From assembly GCA_030151225.1 (NCBI GenBank), contig JASLEG010000273.1:1-42533 (forward strand): DNA of 42,533 nucleotides, in the 5' to 3' direction. This stretch comes from Burkholderia sp. GTDB taxonomy: Bacteria; Pseudomonadota; Gammaproteobacteria; Burkholderiales; Burkholderiaceae. This document shows positions 1-9,230 of this stretch, piece by piece. Position numbers and translations under genes: made by a program. The notes under the pieces were generated by a model. That model saw only the letters and a program-made list of their open reading frames with translations, did no database searches and was not told the origin of the DNA. Positions within the stretch are counted from its first letter, which is position 1; each line of letters opens with the position of its first letter.

Positions 1-1
1 C

Positions 2-928
<927 letters not shown>

Positions 929-944
929 CGAGATTCCTCCCATC

Positions 945-3044
945 ATGACGCACAACCAAACCGCTCCCCTCCTCGTCGAACTGCTGACCGAGGAGCTGCC
1001 GCCGAAGGCGCTCGCGCGCCTCGGTGACGCGTTCGCCGAGGGCATCGTGCAACGCCTGGCCGCCCGCGACCTGATCGACGGCGCCGCCGAATTCGAACGC
1101 TATGCCACCCCGCGCCGCCTCGCCGTGGTGATCCGCAACGTGCGCGCCGTGGCGCCCGAGCGCCAGGTGCGCGAGAAGGTGCTGCCCGTGTCGGTCGCGC
1201 TCGACGCCGATGGCAGGCCCACCGCGCCGCTCGCCAAGAAGCTGGCCGCGCTCGGCCGCCCCGAGGTCACGCTCGACCAGCTCGAGCGCGCGCAGGACGG
1301 CAAGGCCGAGGCCTTCTTCCTGAACTACTCGGCGCCCGGCGCGACGCTGGCCGACGGCCTGCAGGTCGCGATCGACGAGACCCTCGGCAAGCTGCCGATC
1401 CCGAAGGTCATGACCTACCAGCGCCCGGACGGCACCGACGTGCAGTTCGTGCGCCCCGTGAAGCGCCTGACCGTGCTGCACGACAGGACGATCGTGCCGG
1501 TGGCCGCGTTCGGCATCGATGCCGGCGACACCACGCTCGGCCACCGCTTCCTGTCGGACGGCCTCGTGTCGATCCCGTCGGCGAGCGCCTATGCCGAGAC
1601 GCTGCGCGAGAAGGGCCGCGTGATCGCGCACTTCGCCGATCGCCGCGAGACGATCCGCACCGAGCTGGCCGCGCGCGCCGAGGGCGACGCCGTGGTGATG
1701 CCCGAATCGCTGCTCGACGAAGTGGCCTCGCTGGTCGAATGGCCGGTGGTGTATGCATGCACGTTCGAGGACGAATTCCTGCAGGTACCGCAGGAATGCC
1801 TGATCCTCACGATGCAGACCAACCAGAAGTATTTCGCGCTGACCGATGCGGCCGGCAAGCTGCGCTCGCGCTTCCTGATCGTGTCGAACATCGCGACCGA
1901 CACGCCGGTCGAGATCGTCGAGGGCAACGAGCGCGTGGTGCGCCCGCGCCTGGCCGACGCGAAGTTCTTCTTCGAGACCGACAAGAAGACGCCGCTGGCC
2001 GATCGCGTGCCGCGCCTCGCCAACGTGGTCTATCACAACAAGCTCGGCTCGACGCTGGCCCGCGTCGAGCGCATCGAGTCCATCGCCGCGCAGATCGCGC
2101 CGGCGATCGGCGCCGATCCGGTGCTCGCGCGCCGCGCCGCGCGCCTGGCCAAGGCCGACCTGCTGACCGACATGGTGGGCGAGTTCCCCGAGCTGCAGGG
2201 CACGATGGGCACCTACTACGCGCGCCACGACGGCGAGCCGGACGAGGTGGCCGTGGCCTGTTCCGAGCACTACCAGCCGCGCTTCTCGGGCGACGCGCTG
2301 CCGGCCGCGCCGGTCAGCACCGCCGTGGCGCTGGCCGACAAGCTCGAAACCCTGGTGGGCATCTGGGGCATCGGCCTCGCGCCGACCGGCGAGAAGGATC
2401 CGTTCGCGCTGCGCCGCCACGCGCTCGGCGTGCTGCGCCTGCTGCTCGAGAAGCAGCTGCCGCTCGACATCGTCGAGCTGCTGCGCACGGCCCACGCGAG
2501 CTTCGCCGGCATCGCCGGAGTGGCCGAATCGACCGACGCGATCGCTGCGTTCTTCCTCGACCGCCTGCGCGGCCTGCTGCGCGAGCGCGGCTACAGCGCC
2601 GGCGAGATCGAGGCGGTGCTCGGCCTCGAGCCGACCCGCATCGACGATCTGATCGCGCGACTCGACGCGGTGCGCGAGTTCACGCGTCTGGCCGAGGCCG
2701 AGGCGCTCGCGGCCGCCAACAAGCGGATCTCGAACATCCTGAAGAAGTCGGAAGGCGGTGCCCCGGGCGCGATCCAGCCGGCGCTGCTGGTCGAGCCGGC
2801 CGAGCAGGCGCTCGCCGCGCAGCTGGCGGAAGTCGCGCCGCGCGTGCAGTCGCAACTGGCCGCGCGCGACTACACGGGCGCGCTGTCGGCGCTCGCCGCG
2901 CTGCGCGCTCCGGTGGACACCTTCTTCAACGACGTGATGGTCAACGCCGAGGATCCCGCGCTGCGCGCGAACCGCCTCGCGCTGCTCTCGGCGCTGCATC
3001 AGCAGATGAACTGCGTCGCCGACATCTCGAAGCTCGCCGCGTAA
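945..3044 (+). CDS. glyS: Glycyl-tRNA synthetase beta subunit
   Basis: Beta subunit of the heterotetrameric glycyl-tRNA synthetase; it binds tRNA and is needed for aminoacylation. The 699-residue length matches the family (E. coli about 689). Visible blocks are the N-terminal LLVELLTEELPPKAL, a central DAKFFFETDKKTPL, the HD-like helical region near LARVERIESIAAQIA, and the C-terminal DALR-type anticodon-binding region with NKRISNILKKSEG. The ATG lies 16 nt after the glyQ stop. gmhB follows 44 nt later, so the subunits probably share a transcript with the envelope genes downstream. Confidence 0.97.
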   Translation: MTHNQTAPLLVELLTEELPPKALARLGDAFAEGIVQRLAARDLIDGAAEFERYATPRRLAVVIRNVRAVAPERQVREKVLPVSVALDADGRPTAPLAKKLAALGRPEVTLDQLERAQDGKAEAFFLNYSAPGATLADGLQVAIDETLGKLPIPKVMTYQRPDGTDVQFVRPVKRLTVLHDRTIVPVAAFGIDAGDTTLGHRFLSDGLVSIPSASAYAETLREKGRVIAHFADRRETIRTELAARAEGDAVVMPESLLDEVASLVEWPVVYACTFEDEFLQVPQECLILTMQTNQKYFALTDAAGKLRSRFLIVSNIATDTPVEIVEGNERVVRPRLADAKFFFETDKKTPLADRVPRLANVVYHNKLGSTLARVERIESIAAQIAPAIGADPVLARRAARLAKADLLTDMVGEFPELQGTMGTYYARHDGEPDEVAVACSEHYQPRFSGDALPAAPVSTAVALADKLETLVGIWGIGLAPTGEKDPFALRRHALGVLRLLLEKQLPLDIVELLRTAHASFAGIAGVAESTDAIAAFFLDRLRGLLRERGYSAGEIEAVLGLEPTRIDDLIARLDAVREFTRLAEAEALAAANKRISNILKKSEGGAPGAIQPALLVEPAEQALAAQLAEVAPRVQSQLAARDYTGALSALAALRAPVDTFFNDVMVNAEDPALRANRLALLSALHQQMNCVADISKLAA

Positions 3045-3088
3045 GCGGCTCCCGTCACGTCGCGCGCAACCAGCGCAAGGAGATCGCC

Positions 3089-3652
3089 ATGCCGACCGGT
3101 GCCAACCGCAAGCTCGTCGTCCTCGACCGGGACGGCGTCATCAACGTCGATTCGGACGCGTTCATCAAGACGCCCGACGAATGGATCGCGCTGCCCGGCG
3201 CGCTCGAGGCGATCGGCCGCCTGAACCACGCGGGCTACCGCGTGGTGGTGGCGACCAACCAGTCGGGAATCGGACGCGGCCTGTTCGACATGGCCGCGCT
3301 CAACGCCATGCACCTGAAGATGCACAAGGCCGCCGCCGCGGTGGGCGCGCGCATCGACGCGGTGTTCTACTGCCCGCACACGGCCAGCGACAACTGCGAT
3401 TGCCGCAAGCCGAAGCCGGGCATGATGCAGATGATCACCGAACGCTTCGAGATCGAGCCGGACCAGACGCCGATCGTGGGCGACGCGCTGCGCGACCTGC
3501 AGGCCGGCGTCGCGGTGGGCTTTCGTCCGCACCTCGTGCTGAGCGGCAAGGGCCGCAAGACGCTCGCGGCCGGCGGCCTGCCCGAGGGCACGCGCGTGCA
3601 CGACGACCTGCGCGCGTTCGCCCTCGATTTCCTGTCCCAGCCCCAGGACTGA
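3089..3652 (+). CDS. gmhB: D-glycero-beta-D-manno-heptose 1,7-bisphosphate 7-phosphatase
   Basis: HAD-superfamily phosphatase that removes the 7-phosphate from heptose bisphosphate in the ADP-heptose pathway supplying the LPS inner core. The 187-residue protein has the nucleophile motif VLDRDGVIN (residues 11-19), ATNQSGIGRG (motif II), a CPH...CDC zinc site and RKPKPGM, then VGDALRDLQAG with the metal-binding aspartate. The zinc loop between CPH and CDC is shorter than I recall for E. coli GmhB. The start is fixed by an AAGGAG ribosome site just upstream of the ATG at 3089; the reading frame is open far upstream, but that part lies opposite-phase inside glyS. An LPS role fits lptD a few kilobases away. 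Confidence 0.93.
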   Translation: MPTGANRKLVVLDRDGVINVDSDAFIKTPDEWIALPGALEAIGRLNHAGYRVVVATNQSGIGRGLFDMAALNAMHLKMHKAAAAVGARIDAVFYCPHTASDNCDCRKPKPGMMQMITERFEIEPDQTPIVGDALRDLQAGVAVGFRPHLVLSGKGRKTLAAGGLPEGTRVHDDLRAFALDFLSQPQD

Positions 3653-3697
3653 CGCGCCCCCGCGCGCGTCGTCCGCCCTCGCCCGAGCCCCACGCCG

Positions 3698-4477
3698 ATG
3701 CTCTTCGTCCGTTCGCTGCTGCTCCTCGTCTATTTCGTGCTGTACACGATTCCGTACGCCACGGCATGCTTCATCGCGTTCCCGTTCCTGCGACCCGACG
3801 CGCGCTACTGGATGGCGGCCGGCTGGTGCCGCTCGACGCTGGTCGTGGTGCGCTGGCTCAACGGCATCCGCTACCGCATCGAGGGCATGGAGAACCTGCC
3901 CGACGGCCCCGCGGTGCTGTTGTCCAAGCATCAGTCGGCGTGGGAGACGCTCGCGTTTCCGGCGCTGATGCCGCGTCCGCTCTGCTACGTGTTCAAGCGC
4001 GAGCTGCTGTACGTGCCGTTCTTCGGCTGGGCGCTCGGCATGCTGCACATGGTTCACATCAACCGCAAGGAAGGCAAGAACGCGTTCGACTCGGTGATCC
4101 GTCAGGGCAGGAAGCGCCTGGACGAGGGCGCCTGGGTGATCATGTTCCCCGAAGGCACGCGCACGCCCACCGGCCGCCAGGGCAAGTACAAGACGGGCGG
4201 CGTGCGTTTCGCCTTGGGCACCGACGCCCCGGTCGTGCCGATCGCCCACAACGCGGGCCGTGTCTGGCCGCGCAATTCGTTCATCAAGTATCCGGGTATA
4301 GTCACGGTGTCGATCGGCAAGCCGATCGACTCGCGCGGCCTGAGCCCCGACGAGCTGAACACGCGCGTCGAGCAGTGGATCGAGGCGGAAATGCGCCGCA
4401 TCGACCCCGACGCCTATCGCCAAGAAGGCGGTAGCAAGAACGGCGATGCCCACGCTGCCGATGCCGCGCGCTCCTGA
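3698..4477 (+). CDS. plsC: 1-acyl-sn-glycerol-3-phosphate acyltransferase (PlsC/LPLAT family)
   Basis: Membrane acyltransferase predicted to convert lysophosphatidic acid to phosphatidic acid in phospholipid synthesis. The 259-residue protein opens with a hydrophobic segment (residues about 2-30), then has the LPLAT motif as KHQSAWET and motif III as FPEGTRTPTG. The first motif reads H-x4-E rather than the textbook H-x4-D; I recall this form from related beta-proteobacterial proteins but cannot check it here. It sits 45 nt after gmhB and 45 nt before the metallopeptidase gene on the same strand. The family is secure. Acyl chain preference, and acyl transfer to something other than lysophosphatidate (for example ornithine lipid), cannot be judged from sequence. 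Confidence 0.9.
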   Translation: MLFVRSLLLLVYFVLYTIPYATACFIAFPFLRPDARYWMAAGWCRSTLVVVRWLNGIRYRIEGMENLPDGPAVLLSKHQSAWETLAFPALMPRPLCYVFKRELLYVPFFGWALGMLHMVHINRKEGKNAFDSVIRQGRKRLDEGAWVIMFPEGTRTPTGRQGKYKTGGVRFALGTDAPVVPIAHNAGRVWPRNSFIKYPGIVTVSIGKPIDSRGLSPDELNTRVEQWIEAEMRRIDPDAYRQEGGSKNGDAHAADAARS

Positions 4478-4522
4478 TTCAAGGTTTCATTCATATTGCG
4501 CACTGCCCAACGAAGCGAACTG

Positions 4523-5368
4523 ATGCCCAAGCGTCCCAGGCCACGGCCCGCCGTCGTCGCCCTCGATCATCACCAGCTCGACCTGCCGCTGTTCGACGGC
4601 CCGCTGCCGCCTTCGACACCCGCCTCGCCGTCGCCCGAGCGTGACCGCTCGCTGCGCACGCTGACGCTCGACGGCCGCGTGCTCGAGTACCGGCTCCGGC
4701 GCTCGACGCGTCGCACGATCGGCTTCGCGATCGACGGCAGCGGCCTCGCGATCACGGCGCCGCGCTGGGTCACGCTGGCCGACATCGAGGCCGCGATCGC
4801 CGAGAAGCGCCGCTGGATCTTCGCGAAGCTGGCCGAGTGGCAGACCCGCATCGAGCAGCGCGCGCTGCCGCAGATCGACTGGAAGGACGGCGCGCGCATC
4901 CCGTTTCTCGGCAAGCCGGTGGAGATCGCGCTGGCCTCGGCCGACGGCGCGCTCGCCTACGACGCCGAGCGCGCCGTGCTCGCGCTGGGCCTGCCCGCGC
5001 ACGCCGAGGCGCAGCAGATCAAGGACCGCGTGCAGGGCTGGCTGCAGGGCGAGGCGAAGCGCGTGTTCGGCGAGCGCCTCGTGGTCTACGCGCAGAAGCT
5101 CGGCGTCAGCTACAGCGCCTATGCGCTGTCGTCGGCCTCGACGCGCTGGGGCAGCTGCTCGAGCGACGGCAAGATCCGCCTGAACTGGCGGCTCGTGCAC
5201 TTCCCGATCTCGATCGTCGATTACGTGGTCGCCCACGAACTCTCGCACCTGCGCGAGATGAACCACAGCCCCGCGTTCTGGCAGACGGTCGAATCGATCT
5301 TCCCCGAGTTCCGCGAGGCGCGGCACACGCTCAAGCATCATCCGCCCGAGCTGCTGCCGGCGCTGTGA
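4523..5368 (+). CDS. YgjP-type M48-like metallopeptidase (DUF45)
   Basis: Predicted zinc metallopeptidase of the YgjP/DUF45 group (SprT-like fold); no physiological substrate is known for the family. The zinc motif is HELSH at residues 238-242, followed by NHSPAFWQTVESIFPEF, whose histidine is the likely third ligand. The block STRWGSCSSDGKIRLNWRL is the family hallmark just before it. The ATG at 4523 (281 residues) is preferred over an in-frame TTG at 4496 because the extra nine residues carry no family similarity I recognise. It is the last gene of the plus-strand run from glyQ and is followed by a strong terminator. Confidence 0.88.
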   Translation: MPKRPRPRPAVVALDHHQLDLPLFDGPLPPSTPASPSPERDRSLRTLTLDGRVLEYRLRRSTRRTIGFAIDGSGLAITAPRWVTLADIEAAIAEKRRWIFAKLAEWQTRIEQRALPQIDWKDGARIPFLGKPVEIALASADGALAYDAERAVLALGLPAHAEAQQIKDRVQGWLQGEAKRVFGERLVVYAQKLGVSYSAYALSSASTRWGSCSSDGKIRLNWRLVHFPISIVDYVVAHELSHLREMNHSPAFWQTVESIFPEFREARHTLKHHPPELLPAL

Positions 5369-5390
5369 GCCGGCGCCGCACGCCGTCGAG

Positions 5391-5431
5391 CGCCATGAAA
5401 AACGCCCCTCGCAGGGGCGTTTTTCATGGCG
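5391..5431. terminator. Bidirectional Rho-independent terminator
   Basis: A perfect 19-bp inverted repeat (5391-5409 and 5413-5431) with a 3-nt loop. The stem core is GCCCCT/AGGGGC flanked by A5 and T5 tracts, so each strand reads as a GC hairpin followed by a U run. It lies between the convergent metallopeptidase gene (ends 5368) and gloA (ends 5460) and can serve both. Confidence 0.93.
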
Positions 5432-5459
5432 GCGGCCGAATCGGGATCGAGCAGCGAAC

Positions 5460-5861
<402 letters not shown>

Positions 5862-5952
5862 GGTGGGGACTCCGTGGGGAAACAGTCTTCTTGGAACCGG
5901 CGAATTTACCAGACGCGGCCGATGTTCGCCGCGAACGATGCGAACACGGCGC

Positions 5953-6780
5953 TCAGCGCGCCGCGCGCGACGCCGACACCGCCTGCGCGAGCCCCACGTA
6001 CTCGGCCACGTCCACGTCCTCGGCGCGGCGCGCCAGATCGAAGCCGAGCGCCTCGAAATCCACCGCGTCGCGATAGGCGCCGAGCGTGTTGCGCAGCATC
6101 TTGCGGCGCTGCGAGAACGCGGCCGTCACCACCTCGCCGAGCACCGTGACGTCCACCGGCGCGAGCTCGTGCGGCGCATACGGAATCATCCGCACGATCG
6201 CCGAGTCGACCTTCGGCGGCGGCTGGAACGATTCGGGCGGCACGTCGATCAGCTTGTCCATCACGTAGCGATACTGCAGCATCACCGACAGCCGGCTGAA
6301 CGCCTTCGAGCCGGGCTCGGCCACCATGCGCTCCACCACCTCGTTCTGCAGCATGAAGTGCTGGTCCACCACGCGCTCGGCGAAGCGCATCAGGTGGAAC
6401 AGCAGCGGGCTCGAGATGTTGTACGGCAGGTTGCCGATGATGCGCAGCGTGGGCGCCTCGCCCGGCAGCGCGAGGGTGCCGAAGTCGAAGGCGAGCGCGT
6501 CGCCGGCGTGCAGTTCGAGCAGCTCGCCGAAGCGCTGCTGGAGGCGGCCGATCAGGTCGCGGTCGAGCTCCACCGCGTGCAGCGGCGAGTCGGGCGTGGC
6601 GAGCCGCCCGATCACGGGGCCGGTGAGCGCGCCGAGCCCCGGCCCGATCTCGACCATGCGTTCGCCGCGCGCGGGGCGGATCGCCTCGACGATCGAATCG
6701 ATCACGCCGTGGTCGACGAGGAAGTTCTGCCCGAAGCGCTTGCGCGCGAAGTGCCCTTGGTGCTGTCTGCTGTTCGACAT
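5953..6780 (-). CDS. rsmA: 16S rRNA (adenine(1518)-N(6)/adenine(1519)-N(6))-dimethyltransferase
   Basis: Methylates two adjacent adenosines in the 3'-terminal helix of 16S rRNA during late 30S assembly (KsgA). The 275 residues contain GQNFLVD (17-23), the SAM-binding EIGPGLG (44-50), the catalytic NLPYNISSPLL (NLPY at 117-120) and a C-terminal QRRKMLRNTLG block. The order lptD-surA-pdxA-rsmA is the same as in E. coli, though apaG/apaH do not follow; gloA is next instead. A terminator-like hairpin covers the end of pdxA directly upstream, so rsmA may depend on read-through or an extra promoter. Confidence 0.96.
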   Translation of the reverse strand: MSNSRQHQGHFARKRFGQNFLVDHGVIDSIVEAIRPARGERMVEIGPGLGALTGPVIGRLATPDSPLHAVELDRDLIGRLQQRFGELLELHAGDALAFDFGTLALPGEAPTLRIIGNLPYNISSPLLFHLMRFAERVVDQHFMLQNEVVERMVAEPGSKAFSRLSVMLQYRYVMDKLIDVPPESFQPPPKVDSAIVRMIPYAPHELAPVDVTVLGEVVTAAFSQRRKMLRNTLGAYRDAVDFEALGFDLARRAEDVDVAEYVGLAQAVSASRAAR

Positions 6781-6798
6781 CGAAAACCTGAAAAACCC

Positions 6799-6828
6799 AA
6801 AAAACGCGCCGGGCGGTCAGCCGGCGCG
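6799..6828 (-). terminator. Terminator-like hairpin overlapping the pdxA stop codon
   Basis: On the minus strand an 8-bp GC stem (arms 6821-6828 and 6805-6812, 8-nt loop) is followed directly by U6. The pdxA stop codon lies at the loop. It has the form of a Rho-independent terminator but sits inside the pdxA-rsmA run, 18 nt before the rsmA start, so it may act as a partial terminator or attenuator. Confidence 0.65.
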
Positions 6829-7812
6829 ACGATGACGCGCCATCGCGACCGCGGTATCGAGCGCGGCGATCAGGCTGCCGGCGTCGGCGCGGCCGGTGCC
6901 GGCCAGATCGAGCGCGGTGCCGTGATCGACCGAGGTGCGCACGATCGGCAGGCCGAGCGTGACGTTGATGCCCTCGCCGAAGGTGGCGAACTTCAGGACC
7001 GGCAGGCCCTGGTCGTGGAACATGGCGAGCACGCAGTCGGCGTGCTCGAGATGACGGGGCTGGAACAGCGTGTCGGCCGGATAGGGGCCGCGCGCGTCGA
7101 TGCCGCGTGCCTGCGCCTGCGCAAGCGCCGGCGCGATCACGTCGATCTCCTCGCGGCCCAGATAGCCGTTCTCGCCCGCATGCGGATTCAGGCCGGTGAC
7201 GAGGATGCACGGCGCGGCGAGACCGAAGTGGCGGCGCAGGTCGTGATGGACGATGGCGAGCGTGGCGACCAGCGAATCGATCGTCAGCGCGGCCGGCACG
7301 TCCTTCAGCGGCAGGTGCGTGGTGGCCAGCGCGACGCGTAGCGGGCGCTCGCCGATGCCGGCCAGCATCATCACCACGCGCGCGGTGCCGGTGCGTTCGG
7401 CCAGATATTCGGTGTGGCCGGTGAACGGCACGCCGGCGTCGTTGATGGTGCTCTTCTGCAGCGGCGCGGTGACGATCGCGTCGTAATGGCCGGCCGTGGC
7501 ACCGTCGATCGCGGCATCGAGCAGGCCGAGCACGTAGCGGCCGTTGGCAGCATCCAGCGTGCCGGCTGTGGCCGGCACCGCGAGAGGCCGGTGCACGAGC
7601 TCGACCTGGCCGCTCGCGCCGAGCGCCGCTGCGTCGACACCCGCCGCCTGTGCGCGCTCGGCGAACAGCGCCGCGTCGCACAGCACCGCGAAACGCGCTT
7701 CGGGCCAGCGCACGGGCGCCTCGGTCAGCGCCCGCGCGGTGAGTTCGGGGCCGACCCCGGCCGGCTCGCCGGTGGTGATCGCGATGCGCAGCGCGGAGTC
7801 GGCTCGGGACAT
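6817..7812 (-). CDS. pdxA: 4-hydroxythreonine-4-phosphate dehydrogenase
   Basis: NAD-dependent dehydrogenase of the DXP-dependent pyridoxal 5'-phosphate pathway; its unstable product is used by PdxJ. The 331-residue protein begins with the family block ITTGEPAGVGPEL (near residues 12-24) and carries GHTEYLAERTG, GLNPHAGENG, HDQGLPVLKFATFGEGINVT and RTSVDHGTALDLAGTGRAD, covering the metal-binding histidines and substrate site. The start at 7812 lies 8 nt after the surA stop, so the two are almost certainly co-transcribed. Its last codons form one arm of the terminator-like hairpin. Confidence 0.96.
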   Translation of the reverse strand: MSRADSALRIAITTGEPAGVGPELTARALTEAPVRWPEARFAVLCDAALFAERAQAAGVDAAALGASGQVELVHRPLAVPATAGTLDAANGRYVLGLLDAAIDGATAGHYDAIVTAPLQKSTINDAGVPFTGHTEYLAERTGTARVVMMLAGIGERPLRVALATTHLPLKDVPAALTIDSLVATLAIVHHDLRRHFGLAAPCILVTGLNPHAGENGYLGREEIDVIAPALAQAQARGIDARGPYPADTLFQPRHLEHADCVLAMFHDQGLPVLKFATFGEGINVTLGLPIVRTSVDHGTALDLAGTGRADAGSLIAALDTAVAMARHRRAG

Positions 7813-7820
7813 GATGCGGC

Positions 7821-9173
7821 TCAGGGTTGCGGCTGGCCGATCTTGATCTGCACGTAGGACGAATCGCGCAGCTCGCGCAGCCAGTCGGCATACGCCTGCT
7901 CGGCCTTGCGCTGGCCGATCGCCTGACGCGCGATGTCCATCTGCTTCTGGATCGAGCCTTCCGCGTCGCGGCGGCCCAGCACCTGGATCAGGTGGTAACC
8001 GTATTCGGTGCGGATCGGCTGGCTGACCTGGTTGTCCTGCAGCTGGTTCATGGCGCGCTCGAATTCGGGCACCGTCTCGCCCGGGCTGATCCAGCCCAGA
8101 TCGCCGCCCTGCGAGGCCGAACCGTCCTGCGAATAGGTGCGCGCGAAATTCGCGAAATCGCCGCCCGATTCGATCTGGTTGCGGATGTCGATCAGTTGCT
8201 GACGCGCCTGCGATTCGGACTTGCCCTCACCCACGCGCAGCAGGATGTGGCGCACGTGCGTCTGCACGATCTTCGGCGACGCGCCGTTGTTGCCCGATGC
8301 CGCGCGGCGGTCCACCAGGCGCACCACCTCGAAGCCGTCCGGCACGCGGATCAGCGTCGGGTTGACCTGGCCCGGGCGCAGCTGGCTCACGGCCTGCACC
8401 ACGTCGGCCGGCAGCGCGGTGGGCGACTTGTAGCCGAGGTCGCCGCCCGTCTTGGCGTCCTTCGCTTCCGATTCGTTCTTCGCGAGCTTCTCGAAGTTCG
8501 CGTCCGGCGCGAGCGCCTGCTTGAGGATCGCGTCAGCCTTCTTCTGCGCCGTGTCGATCTGCGCCTGCGGTGCGTTCTGCGGCGCGGCCACGAAGATGTG
8601 CTCGAGGCGCAGATCCTGCGAACCGGTGTTCGGGCCGCGCTGGCTCGCGATGTAGGCCGCGACTTCCGAATCGGTCACGGTGATCTTGCTGTCCACTTCC
8701 TTCTCGCGCAGGCGCGACAGGATCAGCTCGTTGCGTGCGTCGCCGACGAAGGTGTCCCACGGCACGCCGAGCGCCTCGAGCTGCGCATGGTACTGGTCGA
8801 GCGTCATGTTGTTGGCCGCGGCGAGCTTCTGCAGCGTGCCCTGCACGGTCGCGTCGGTCACCACGATGCCGTCTTCCTTCGCCTTCTGCAGCTGGATGCG
8901 CTCCACCACCATCTGGTTCAGCACCTGCATGCGCAGCTCGTCGACCGGAGGCACCGGCACCTTCTGCTGCTGCAGCCGGCGCGAAATCAGGCCCACCCGC
9001 AGGTCGAGCTCGCGGCTGGTGATCACGCCGTCGTTGACCACCGCCACGACTTCGTCGGCCAGCGTCGCGCCGTTCGAGCCGAGCGCCTGCGCGGCCGCCG
9101 GCGTGACGGACAGCAGCGACATGACGGCTGCGAGACCGGACACGATTGCTGCGAAGCGAAGGGATTTCTTCAT
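7821..9173 (-). CDS. surA: Periplasmic chaperone / peptidyl-prolyl isomerase SurA
   Basis: Periplasmic chaperone that carries unfolded outer-membrane proteins, including LptD, to the BAM complex. The 450-residue form starts at the ATG at 9173 (MKKSLRF), giving a clean signal peptide with a hydrophobic core and predicted cleavage after AAAQA near residue 28; the frame stays open to 9212 but the extra 13 residues would spoil the signal. The chaperone N domain is followed by two parvulin domains, one starting near SQDLRLEHIFVA and one near QTHVRHILLRVG with GGDLGWISPGETVPEFE. It lies 57 nt downstream of lptD, whose product is a classic SurA client. Confidence 0.95.
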   Translation of the reverse strand: MKKSLRFAAIVSGLAAVMSLLSVTPAAAQALGSNGATLADEVVAVVNDGVITSRELDLRVGLISRRLQQQKVPVPPVDELRMQVLNQMVVERIQLQKAKEDGIVVTDATVQGTLQKLAAANNMTLDQYHAQLEALGVPWDTFVGDARNELILSRLREKEVDSKITVTDSEVAAYIASQRGPNTGSQDLRLEHIFVAAPQNAPQAQIDTAQKKADAILKQALAPDANFEKLAKNESEAKDAKTGGDLGYKSPTALPADVVQAVSQLRPGQVNPTLIRVPDGFEVVRLVDRRAASGNNGASPKIVQTHVRHILLRVGEGKSESQARQQLIDIRNQIESGGDFANFARTYSQDGSASQGGDLGWISPGETVPEFERAMNQLQDNQVSQPIRTEYGYHLIQVLGRRDAEGSIQKQMDIARQAIGQRKAEQAYADWLRELRDSSYVQIKIGQPQP

Positions 9174-9230
9174 TGCCACGGAAACTCCATTGAAAAGCAG
9201 GCTGGCTGGCACCGCACTGGATGCGCTCGC

